64,000 nt of DNA from Podarcis raffonei (lineage: Eukaryota > Chordata > Lepidosauria > Squamata > Lacertidae), in NCBI RefSeq assembly GCF_027172205.1, contig NC_070604.1, positions 71,131,023-71,195,022 of the forward strand. Direction: 5' to 3'. This document shows positions 22,601 to 34,600 of this stretch, piece by piece; within the stretch, counting starts at the first letter, position 1; each line of letters begins with the position of its first letter. The notes under the pieces are model-generated. The model did no database searches and was not told the origin of the DNA. It saw only the letters and a program-made list of their open reading frames with translations. Both the position numbers and the translations under genes were made by a program.

Positions 22601-25600
22601 TTCTGTGATATGAAAAGATTTTTGTCACACCCACACACCCAATTTCCCCAAAACGTGTCTTTAAAAAAACCTATATTTTTATAGGTTTAATAATTTAATA
22701 ATGAATAATAAAAAATCATCCGAAGGCAAGCTTAAGAATTGCAGTTCTCACCATAGCCCCTTTTACACTTTGGCCATGAAACTTAGGCATGCACCCTTAG
22801 GCCATCAGAGTGCGGCCATAAGCCCCCTAAAGGTGAGCCACTCCTGGCACGTCATGATGCGACTGAGCCACAGTGAGCCTCAGGCTCCTTTGCTCCCCTG
22901 TCTCCATTCAGCACAGACATAGAGGAAAGAAGTTCAGAAGCTTTCACTTCCAGTTCTAATTTCTCATTATTATTGAATAGATATTATCCTGCCCTCCAAA
23001 TAAGATTCACTAGGGAGTGCGATCCAGTCCACAATAGGTTGACCACCGCTGATTATTCTCTATTGGCTGGGGTATTCAAAAGTTATTTACATATTTAGTA
23101 CAGAGACTAGTCTACGCTGAAAACACTTGTTGAAAAGAATACAAACTCTGGATTGAATACATTTATTTGAAGACAGTAACCCGTAAGCTTCTTGCATGCG
23201 ATTCTAAACACGCATACTTAGAAGTGTCTTGTAATGGAATTTCTTTGGTGCACTTGGGATTGGAGTGCCGCTTTCAGTAAATTTCTATTCTCTGCTGAAA
23301 CTGTGTAGTCAATAGTTTTGCTACATAATAATCTGAGCTAATGTAGAATTGCTCTCAAGCACCATATGGTACTTTGTACCATACTGGAACGGTGGACCTG
23401 ACCTTTGATATTGTGGTGAAACTGTTGATGCTGAAGCTTCTTTATCCATACTCTGTTATGTTGGCAGACTGGTTTATTTTAACCCAATTTACTGATATAC
23501 ATAGTTTACTTTTAAAGCGTTCCGTAGCAATAAAAGATGCTCCAGCTGTTTTTTTAAAAAAGAAAAATACTTTTTTGAGACTTCTGTTTCTTAAAACAAG
23601 ATGAGAATCCTGACTGTAGCAGAATAAGTGCTCAAAAGCATAGCTGTGGGTGCGGTATGGAAGAGCAGGATTTTCTGCAAGGCAAAGACAAGTCCGCATA
23701 TTGTGGCTGACACATCCCAGCCTGCCCTTCAGACGTAGGGGGCAAGATCTCATCTGAGATCACGCCATGTTCAAGATCCAAAGTCACTGTGTGATGGTGG
23801 GAGTTCCTTTGGTCCCCTGCCCTCTGAGCTACAAAGTGAGCTGAGGGGCTTTCCCTCTTGCACTGAGTCACAGCGACACCTGGAAAGCACTGAGAAATCT
23901 CTTCATTGGGGAGGGCTCCTGCATATTTTCCAGACCAGAGAAGGGTGTACGCTTTCTGTGATACTACCCTCAGCAGGTTGAAAGATCCTCTGGCCAGTGG
24001 CAAACTGGCATTTGTAGACCCTTGGGTGGTGATGAACATGAAGGAAGGGTGGGCCTTGAGAGATGCCACCTGCTCCCATTGTTCAAATATTATTTCAGTC
24101 CAGTTGTTTCTGAGGCATTGCTAGATACTGCAGTGGGCAATCCCTCTTCCTGCTGCTGGACTGTGATATCATAGAAACCTTCTCAAGGCTGCTCTCTTCC
24201 ATTGTGCTGCAGTGGTTTACAAAAAGAAAATCTGGTTGCAAACCTTCTCTTGCAGGCAAATCAAATCTCCTGTCTCTTGTGCCTGGCATCTGGAATTCTG
24301 CATGTGACCTGAATTCACAGCAGGACTGGGGAATCTGTGGCTGTCTAGATGTTGGACTAAAACTCCCATCAGCCCTGACCATTGTTCAGGCTGGCTGGGC
24401 TTGATGGGAGTTGGTGTCTAATAGCATTTGGAGGAATGCACGTCCCCCAGCCCTGATACCGAGATGCCATTTAGCTATCATGGCTAATAGATATTGATAG
24501 ACCTGTTCTTCTCCCACCAGAGGAAACAACCTACTCATAAAAAGCTGCTATACTGGGGGGAACTAGGCTGGTACCCTTTTCACTGGCATATCGCTTCCTG
24601 TGTGCATAGAGTGTGTTTTAAAAGTGGGAGGACCATTCAACCCTCCACCAAAATGTGCTCTAAGTTAGAACAGTCTGTGGCTATGTAGTCTATAGTCCAG
24701 TTTTGTTCTTTGGTGAACTGTACGTCTAAAGATCATTTGAAGTCTGTAGTGTGTGGTAATGTGAATGTGGAATTTGACTCTGAGTCCAATTGAATTCTAT
24801 TGGCAATGTGGATAAGAAATCATCCCTTAATTTTGATGCATGTGTAAAACAGGAGCTTCTGTGTAATTTAACATTCTCTATCTGTCTGCCATTCCTGACA
24901 TTTTCAGCTAATAAAGGTCATCTTAAAAAATTTAGGCTACAACAGGTATTCGCATATTGAGCTCATGTCTCTATTGTATAGGTCCCAATGTCATTGAACC
25001 CTTTCAAGTGAAATCTCAGTTGAACAATGGCTCCAAGGTAAGTCTTCTTATACTGTTTATAGATTGTGCATGCTTGTTCTGACACACAAATATTTCAGGG
25101 TGGGATTCACCTAACAAGCCCTGTCAGGACTTATGCTTGTGCAGTGGGGCTTTCCTCTCATACTCCCACCTGAGCCCCATGAAATGGGCTCCGAGAGGGA
25201 GGTTGGGAGAACCCCCAGAACTGTGTGCAGTTGGAGGAGAGGGAGAGTCGTTTCACCTGGTTAGCTGGAACAATAGGAAGAGCACAACATTGAATTTCAC
25301 ACGTAGCCTCAAGTATTTGGTGTATTCCACATAATCCTTCCTAGGTCTGTGGGAGTTTGCCTTAGGACTTATTCCATCAGCTCTTGAGCTGGTCATGTTA
25401 CATGGGGCATTTTCAGGACCCTGTGGAGCGAAGCAGAACCTAGACTGCAGACCTTGTGTAGGGCGTGGGGTTCAAAGGTCATCTGCAGGTAGCCATACTG
25501 AACAGTCTAATCTCAATGATATCAACAGAGGGTATGGATGCTCCTCCGAGCTCCTGCCACAGTCGTGACATACAGAAAAGAGAGGCATTCATTTGCCTAA

Positions 25601-28600
25601 GAACTGATTGATAGCACTTTTTCATCGTGTCCTAGTTTTTTTTGCTGTGCCTTATAAGAATCCCTTCACTTTGCTTTGCTCTTCTAGAAAACACGATGAG
25701 CAAGGAGACAGTATCTGCACCTTTCCTGCAACAAGCATTTTAGCTGTGCTGCATGTTGATGAGGAAGGGCCATGACTCAGTGGCAGAACACATTCTATGC
25801 ATGCAGAAGGTCCCAGATTCAATCCCAAAAATATTCAGTTAAAGTTCTGATGTAGCAGTGCTTGCAAGATTTCTGCCAGTCTTCTGGAGAACCCCTGGTA
25901 GAATAGATTAGCCTGCATCCAGTCCTTTACTCTGCTCATGCACTGATTTAGAACCCCCACTGCCTCGTCTGGATTTGAAGAAAAGGAGAGAGAAAGCTGG
26001 GTGTAATCCACATACTGATTGTACCACATCTCAGTCCACATCTCCCAATAACCCCTCTCGGAGTTTCTTATAGTTATGAAATAGCATGGAGGGTAAAATG
26101 GAGCCCAGTGGAATCTCATAGTATAACAACCTCACAGACAAAACTTGCTCACAAAACTTGGAGAAGCTAATATTGTAAAATGAATGACTGTGGTTTAACT
26201 CTTGCTTCCATTTTGTTTTAGATAAGGCCATTTAATTTAAGTTCACCGCCGTTATCTACTTATAATCAGCAGTTATGGCTGACATGTGTAGTGGAGTTGG
26301 ACCAACGTTTTGGTAAGTGTTACTTAGCTTATATGATTATATTAATTATGTATATATCAACCATATATAGAAATGTGTGTATATTGCCTGCCTGTACAAT
26401 GTAAGGTCACCAGGACAGATAAAAGGAAGCAGTGCTTCACACAGTGCGTAGTTAAACAACGCAATTTGTTACCACAATGTACTAGCTTCAGTGAGCAGTT
26501 GTTATTGAGGGTTGGAATGTACTCTTGATTCCGTTACAGAATCCATTCATTTTTTGTTGTTACTGCATCTGTTATCTCATATATATATATATATATGTTT
26601 ACTCTAGCCTATAAATTGTAGCATCTGAATGGACTTTTGTTTTTTCAGATAACAAATGGAATGGCTTGAAAAAAAACTTCAATATGCTGGTTACAATAAG
26701 TGGTGTAATAGAGAATGCAAGCGTCAGGTATTTTAACAAGGAACTTCACAACCGAACAAGGACGCTGAACTGTGCACAGGTAATGGCAATGTACCATTTC
26801 TTACAGATGAGCTATTTCTGTGGTTTAAAGCATGATAGAGAGGTGCGGCAAGGTGAGGAAGTATCTTTGTTGGTGAAATCCATAAACAAAATAGCAGCTA
26901 ATGTATTTGACCCCACATTCAAAACGTTGCATTTCGAGAAGCAGTCACGGGCAATAATTCTGTTGGAGGTCCTGGAAAATTGTTGCCAGACAGGATTGAC
27001 TATATTATATTAGGTGGATGAATTTTTTGATTTAGTTTCTTGTTAACAACAAAGTGAGGAATTGCAGAGAGCATGTTTTAGAAGTATGAACCTCCAGATC
27101 CTCTTTCTGGAATCCACAAATCAAATCAAGGTTACAGCTGTTAATCAACAGTTTCTGTATTTGCTCTGTTAGTTTTCCTTGAAATCCAGTGGTCACCAAG
27201 CAGCACTTCCATTGAATGCAACTAGAGGTCCCAGATGAGTCTTTATTCTTCCTTTGCCTTATGAGCTTAGGGCAACTGTGCTGTTACAAACAGCAGAGAA
27301 GTCTAAGGGAATGTCATGCAAAAAGGCAGGGATACTCTAACTGAATTTCACCATTAAATCAATTCTGATATGCTAACTCATTTATTGCAGTGGTTGGCCC
27401 AACCCTAAATGTCTCAAAAGCCCAGAAAGAAAAAAACCTGATTGTACTTGGTGTGCGTATGGTGTTCTCACTGTTGAATTTCTTTCCCTTTCCCTCCCAA
27501 TTTCCCCTCTTCCAATGTGTGCTCCTAGCAATGTGCTGAATTTATTGTGGTCCATCTTGGTTATCTGAACTACACTCGCTATGAGATCACTGTCGCCTTT
27601 GAAAACCTTCCTCCAATCAAGCATTACAATTTCACAGTAAGTGAAGTAAAGGCAAACGTAGAATGAAAGTGTAGTTTTAACTGTAAATCTTTGCGTTGAC
27701 TGTAATATTAAAGGGCACATTATTTCCCCTTGAAGTTTCAGTGGCTAGACCCACAAGATATACTGGTACCAGTGCTAAATCCAGAACATCACACCGATAA
27801 ATAAATGAGTAATAAAATACTGAATATAAACTATTATGACTGATGCCATCTACATTCCTTTAGCTGTTTTGTTAATATTCTAATTTCTTTCTTTCAGTGG
27901 AAAACCTATAACTCAGCCTTCTCTCAAGTGGAAATCTGGTTCCGATTTGTCTTTGTGGTCCTTACTTTCATCGTCACAGTGAGTGTCGATTGTTCAGTTT
28001 TATTTTTGTATGAGATACGGAAGTTGCTCTGGAAGGGAGAGTTCATTGCTAGAGGGATGGAAGGATAATGGCCAGAGACATAGGTGGGATACAAAAGAGG
28101 GAGTGCTACGGGGTAAGAAAAGTGAAGTGAATACAAGGAGAAATATAAGACACTGAGGTCTTCTGGTATGTGATGCCTCCCCAACATGGTTTGAGGTGGT
28201 TCCTGTTCGCTGGGTTTTGGGGGCACTGTTGTTCTCCTGGGGCTGCATCATCCAACCTATTCTCTGAAGTGCAAGAAATCCTTGCAGAACTTGCTGCCTA
28301 ATGTAGCCCATGTGCCGCAGCTTACATTCTGCCGCCATTCTTCCTTTTTTCTCTGAAGACAAACGGGTACTGCATAATCTTCGCTGATTATTATTTTTTA
28401 TGTTCCTTTGCAGTGTCTCTTTGCACACTCCCTGCGCAAGTTCTCTATGCGAGATTGGGGAATAGAGCAGAAGTGGATGTCGATCCTCCTCCCCCTGCTG
28501 TTGCTCTATAATGGTATTTATATGTATTACATCATGCTGTGATCGGCTCCTGGGGCCATGCTTTATAAGGCAGATTCCCCCCCGCCCTCGTCCCATAAGT

Positions 28601-31600
28601 GAGATTGGGGAGGAAAGGAAAAATAAATAAATACAAGCCCCTTTCTTTTGAAATAAGTTTGGGGAAGAGCAGGATCCATGCGATGCCCTTGTGCTCAAAG
28701 AAGGATGTTTCACCCCTCTGCAATTTTTGCCAATTCCCTCAGGTGGCCCCCCCCAAAAAAAACTTCCAGCAGTGAATTTTGGGGGCACTGGATACTGCAG
28801 GGGGCTGGCAAAAATCACCCCCCTCTTCTGTTAGCAGAGGCACCTGCTGGTTAAAAAAGCCTTTTGTGTGAGTACAAGTGTACCAGTTGGATTGCACCCA
28901 GGGCCAGCATGGGAGAATTTCAGTTCTCACTGATTCTAGCTTTTAAAAATAGCTATTTATCTGCCCTTTCCACAGTCAGGTGTCCAAGGCAGCCAGCAAA
29001 GGGGGGGGGGTCGGGAAATTATTACAAAAATACAATACAATACAATGGTTTAGAATGGCTGAACAACAGGAGCAGATTAAAAAAACAGCAGCTGGCTTTC
29101 GCCATCTACCATCATAGAGTTTCAGGAAAGCAATATCAGTTTGGCAAGCTAAAGGCCTGTTTGAAAAAGCCAAAACTCTTTCCCTGCTGGCTAGAGTCCA
29201 TATGAGAGGGAGCTAGACAGGACTCCTTAGGAGAGGATTTGCATAGTCTGGGTACAGCCACTGAGAAGGCTCTGTTGAGTCGCAGCTCTGACACACAATT
29301 AGGCTGCAAGAGAGTGCCCAAGTGCAGAGTGGAACAACATTTTCCGTGGTTGTCTTGTGACACTTTTTCTTTTGTTGCAGATCCATTTTTCCCCCTCTCA
29401 TTCCTAATCAACAGTTGGTTTCCTGGAATGCTAGATGACCTCTTCCAGTCGCTGTTCTTATGTGCATTGCTGCTGTTTTGGCTCTGTGTCTACCATGGGA
29501 TCAGAGTGCAGGTCAGGAAGAGACACATATTTCAATCCTATCTACATTCTACCTTTCACACTTATCTCTTGCTCTGTGAATATGTGTGTGCGCTTTACTG
29601 CTTTTTACTGGATAAACACTCATTAAGTCACCCATTAAAACCTATTCCAAATAAACAGTTTTGGAAAAATCTTAAACCAAAGGAATAAATAACGTTAATA
29701 AATGGTCTCACTTGTCAAAGAACAAGTTAAACTTACTTTATTTGTAGCATTTTTAATCCTTCCCTTCCTCTGCTGAACTCAGAAAGCTGTAGTTCAGCCT
29801 CTCCCCTCCTTTCCCAGCCAAGTAGATTAGAGAGAGCCTACACATACCCTATGAACTTTATGAATTATTTTTCCCCTCTTGCATGCATCCCCAGTTTGGA
29901 TTCCACCCAGAAACTCTGTGTGAGTTTCTCAAAATTAAACTATTTGTTGCTGCTGTCCCTCCAAAAAAAGTACAACAATATTTCACAATATTGTAAATTA
30001 ACTGATGTCTGAAAACCAAGTTTAATATTCTTAATTTATCCTTTTCTTTGTTAGGGTGAAAGGAGGTGCATAACATTCTATTTTCCTAAACTCCTTATTG
30101 TTGGTCTTTTGTGGCTGGCTTCTGTTACATTAGGAATATGGCAGACGTGAGTAACTTCTCTCTTTTCATCTTTCCTCTTTTCCCTTCTCTGATCACTAAA
30201 TTCTCTGATCACTAAATAGCCTTGAATAAGAGAGCAGGATTTTTTTTTAATAGTTCCTATCTTTTGCTTTTCCTCTAGTAAAAGCAAAGACTAAGTCCAC
30301 CATTTGGAGAATGTAAAGCACATGTTGAAACTGCAGTAAATATTGGGAGATAGCTTTGTATCCTGAGATCTGACTAAAGTCTTCCTTAGCTGCATAGATT
30401 ATTCAGTCTGTTAGCATATGATCAGAATATGAAGTCTTCCTACTACATAGAGAGAGCCCACTTTCCTTGTAGTTGAGGTACCCTCTGGAACAGATTGAGG
30501 GAGTCCAGGAACCTTCATGGTAAGGAGGAATCACTGAAAATTCTCTCCCTCCCCTATTCCGCCGAGGAATTATTTTCTTCCATGGGTAAGCACTGCATTG
30601 GATACTCAAGAAGTGGCAAACGTTATTCAGCTCTGAGTAGTCATAGGATTTAAAAACATTTTCCTAGTGCTATGTGTATGTGTATTTGAATGTGTTTGTT
30701 CCAGCTTTCTCAGTTCTGCATAAATAGAAAATATAATTACAAACTCAAATTGGAATCAATTTTTTCTGGCTTTTTCTTGGAAACTGTAGTAGAGAGAGTC
30801 CAAATCTGTATCTTATTAAGCTGAGGGGAAAGAAATGGCCAATTTTTTAAACATGTTAGTTTCTATGGATTTATTTTTAGTTTTATGATGCATACAAATT
30901 CTTACATTAAATGGTCTTATTATTATTTTTTAGTGTCAATGAACTACATGACCCAACATACCAGTATGGGATTGACACAAACAACTTTCAGGTAAATTAG
31001 TGTGAACAATCCTTTCTGATTATATGAGAAATGCTGTGTGGATTATCAGATTTTGAAAAACACTGAGCTATTTTGATCCATCTGTCCAGCTGATGTCCTA
31101 TGCTGACACAACTGCAAAACGATAGTGTAATGGTTCTAGGGGTTGCTCGTGCGTAAATCGACACCACACCTGGCTAGGTTACCTGGGTGAACCCTTTCTG
31201 TCCGGACAGCCACTCACCCATGGCTGTCTCAATCGCTGGCAGAATCCGTCAGTGGGCGTTTCTTGAACTTCTTCCAGCAAAGAAGCTCTTTGACGCCTAG
31301 TCACCGCCTACTCTCCCTGCGCGGAAGCCTTCTGCGCAGGGAGGGTGTGGGCAGCGGAGGACCCGTGCTCTCCCCGCTGGTCTCCGGCGAGGAGTCATGG
31401 AGCCACCTCGCCGATTCCCCCATCTGCCCCCCTTCTCCACTGGTGCTACGCTGAATTCCTTCCCCAGAAGATGGGCTGCTTCTCTCACTCCCCGGACGCT
31501 CTCCGGAACCCCTCTGGAGAGCCCTCCCTCTCCCTCGGGCTCCGATGGCAGTTCCCTGACAGATAGGTAACAGGCTGTCACTTAAATATTGGTTGTAGGT

Positions 31601-34600
31601 TTTCTTACATTTAGTTTCTAGGGACTTCTGATATCCCTGGAAGAACCTTCAGAAAAAGAATGGTGAGAACCCACTTAAATTCAGTGTTAGAAGCTTGAAA
31701 TTGTTACGTGTAAGATTCCCCTGATCACAACCAAAGCCTACCAGCTTTGCAAAAAACCATCTCACACAGATTCTTGTAATTAGGAGAATCTCACATGTAA
31801 CAAAATCAAGTTTCTAAAGGGCTGTCACATGAAAGATGGAGCAAGCTTGTTCTCTCCCACTCCAGAGTATAGGACCTGAACCAATGGATTCAAGTTACAA
31901 AAAAGGAGATTCTGACTAAACATCAGGAATAATTTTTTGACTGTAAGAGCTGCTTCGCGCTGGAACAGACTCCTTCTGAACATGATGGACTCTCCTTCCT
32001 TAGAGGTCTTTAAGTAGAGGTGGATAGCATCTTCCAGGGATGCTTTAGTTGATATTCCTGCATTGCAGGGGTTGGACTCCCTTCCAACTTCCCTTCTACA
32101 ATTCTATTATTCTGATTTTGTTGAAAGACTTTGGTTGCCCACTTTTGTAAACTATAACTCCTTGTTGGTCATCAGTTATATCTTTCATTTAGATTCCTAG
32201 AAGTCCAGTTGCTGTTTCTAAGATCATGTGAGGATGTCTTAATACAACACAATAAATATTGGGAGATAATTGTATTAAGAGAAAATGAAACAGAACAGGA
32301 AAAATGAAGTGACTTATAAAGTCACTGTTCTCAGCTTCTTTTAAAAGCGTGTGACCACCAGTGCACTAGGTGTGCAAATCAGGGAAAACACATAGAGAAA
32401 CAGGATTGATAGCACAACATCCCTATGTTTAGCCTGACCAGCATTTTGGAAATTATGTAAAACTGTTCTTATCCAAGAAGCATATACTGACTGGGATTAA
32501 GTTTAGCCATGGTTATTCAAAAGTAAAGGCTTTCATCTAAAGGCACTTTTGCCTGAGTGAAAGGCTGGATATGCACCTTTGACACTGGAGACATATATTT
32601 TAGGGCCCATCCCATTCTCATGGCTGTAATTTGTTTTATCTGTCTCTGATATTGTATTTTTACATTCTTGTAAGCTGTCCGTGGACCTCATCATGAAGCA
32701 TAGGAAAGAAATGTTGTCATAATCATCATCATCATAATATTTTTAAAACTTTTGTATATATTTTTGTAACAGGGTATGAAAATCTTCTTCCTTGTGGTGG
32801 CAGCTGTGTACATTTTGTACCTTTTGTTCCTGATAATCAGGGCATGCTCAGAACTCCGTAACATGCCCTATGTCGGTAAGCTCTGTTCTGTGCCAGTCAT
32901 GGTTGCTGCATGGCAATGTTCTTCCAGCGAGATATTTGTGTTCACTTTCAGATAACCATTTTTCTTCTCCTTTCCGCAGATCTCAGGCTAAAATTCTTGA
33001 CTGCGTTGACGTTTGTAGTTCTCGTCATTAGGTAAGATATTAATTCTTTTCTGAAAGGTGCTAGATACAGAAATCATTCTGCTGAGGTGCAGATTAGCAT
33101 CTTACACATTTCTGATAAAGCACATACAGTCAAACCTCGGATCCCAAACGCCTCCATTTTGGAACATTTCGGCTCCCGAACGACAAAAACCCAGAAGTAA
33201 ATGCTCTGGTTTTCAAATGTACAGTGGTACCTCGGGTTAAGAACTTAATTCGTTCTGGAAGTCTGTTCTTAACCTGAAACTGTTCTTAACCTGAGGTAGA
33301 ACTTTAGCTAATGGGGTCTACCGCTGCCACCGCAGTGCAGCCATGCAATTTCTGTTCTCATCCTGAAGCAAAGTTCTTAACCCGAGGTACTATTTCTGGG
33401 TTAGCGGAGTCTAACCTGAAGCATCTGTAACCTGAGGTACCACTGTATTTCGGAAGCTGAATGTCCAACGCAGCTTCCGCTTGAGTGCAGGAAGCTCCTG
33501 CAACCAGTCAGAAGCCATGCCTCTGTTGTCGACCATTTCAGAAACCTAATGGGCTTCCAGAACGGATTACGTTCGACAACCGAGGTTTGACTATATTAGA
33601 TGCCGATACATTATGCTTGGCATATATACATGTAATATTTTTTTGGTTTTTACAAACCACTTAGACTGTTTTGGTATTGTGGTATATAAATATATGAAAT
33701 AATAACTTCCATTGGCACAATTACCACATCCTTCCCACAACTGCATCCCCTCCCATGCACTCATCTTTTGAGAATCTGGATGTTCCTCTGCATTGACAGT
33801 AGATTTACCGTATTTTTTGCACCATAACACTCACTTTTTTCCTCCTAGAAAGTAAGGGGAAATGTCTGTGCGTGTTATGGAGGGAATGCCTATGGGTGGC
33901 ATGCCTACGGATTTTCCTCCTCTAAAAACTATGTGCGTGTTATGGTCGGGTGCGTGTTATAGAGCGAAAAATACGGTAATTAGGAAGGCTAACATTTGCC
34001 CTAAGGGACGTGGGTGACGCTGTGGTCTAAACCACTGAGCCTAGGGTTTGTCAATTGGAAGGTCGGTGGTTCGAATCTCTGTGACGGGGTGAGCTCCTTT
34101 TGTTCAGTCCCAGCTCCTGCCAATCTAGCAGTTCGAAAGCACGCCAAAAAGTGCAAGTAGTTAAATAGGTACCGTTCCATTGGGAAGGTAAACGGTGTTT
34201 CCGTGTGCTGCTCTGGTTTCAGCAGAAGCTGCTTAGTCATGCTGGTCACATGACCCAGAAAAACTGTCTGCGGACAAACTTCGGCTCCCTCAGCCAATAA
34301 AGCGAGATGAGTGCTGCAGCCCCAGAGTTGTTCGTGACTGGACTTAACTGTCAGGGGTTTTTTACCTTTACCTTTACTTTTTAACATTTGCCCCAGCACT
34401 AATTTAATGTTTCATTTAACTCTGGTTAGAAAGTAATTACAAAATGTTTAGTGGCTTTTTGGTTTCTTCTCCCTTAACTGCAGCATCGTTATACTTTATC
34501 TGCGTTTTGGAGCCCAGGTTCTGCAAGACAACTTTGTGGCTGAACTGTCGACCCATTATCATAATTATATCCTTTTATTGTGACATCGTGGTACTGAGAT

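Larger units (their letters stand above)
20836..24981 (+). other. TMEM181: TMEM181 intron 2
   Basis: 4.1 kb. It contains a MITE (21646-21860), an 18-bp tandem duplication (21376-21411), a minus-strand SINE fragment (~22052-22115) and a palindromic hAT-like repeat (24321-24455). At 23.63-24.07 kb there is a moderately GC-rich unclassified stretch with an open minus-strand frame of 145 codons that matches nothing I know. Confidence 0.85.
25038..26221 (+). other. TMEM181: TMEM181 intron 3
   Basis: 1.2 kb. The second half is repeat: a tRNA-Ala-like SINE (25767 onwards) and a minus-strand LINE reverse-transcriptase fragment ending about 100 bp before exon 4. Confidence 0.85.
30992..32772 (+). other. 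TMEM181: TMEM181 intron 11
   Basis: 1.8 kb, repeat-rich: a solo LTR (31126-31561), a CR1 tail (31812-32112) and a LINE-tail-like stretch (~32610-32740). It ends with GTAACAG before exon 12. Confidence 0.85.
33032..34483 (+). other. TMEM181: TMEM181 intron 13, about 70% transposable element
   Basis: Of 1452 bp, about 1016 bp are in three insertions: a nested MITE pair (33127-33593), a CCGTATTT MITE (33808-33976) and a full-length SINE (34002-34381). Confidence 0.9.

Noticed and set aside
23632-24069. 145-codon minus-strand frame in TMEM181 intron 2
   Set aside because: Open and moderately GC-rich, but I see no motif, splice structure or family. Kept only as an unclassified stretch.
25767-25835. 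functional tRNA-Ala gene
   Set aside because: The A and B boxes are recognisable, but the acceptor stem does not pair and a SINE body follows.
28000-28818. 272-codon minus-strand frame across TMEM181 exon 8 and its introns
   Set aside because: It crosses a conserved sense exon and two introns, and has no recognisable domain.
34484-34600. GT-AG splicing for TMEM181 exon 14 (for example GT at 34580 with AG at 35084)
   Set aside because: It would add YILLL-type residues and throw exon 15 out of frame. AT-AC splicing gives the exact family sequence.
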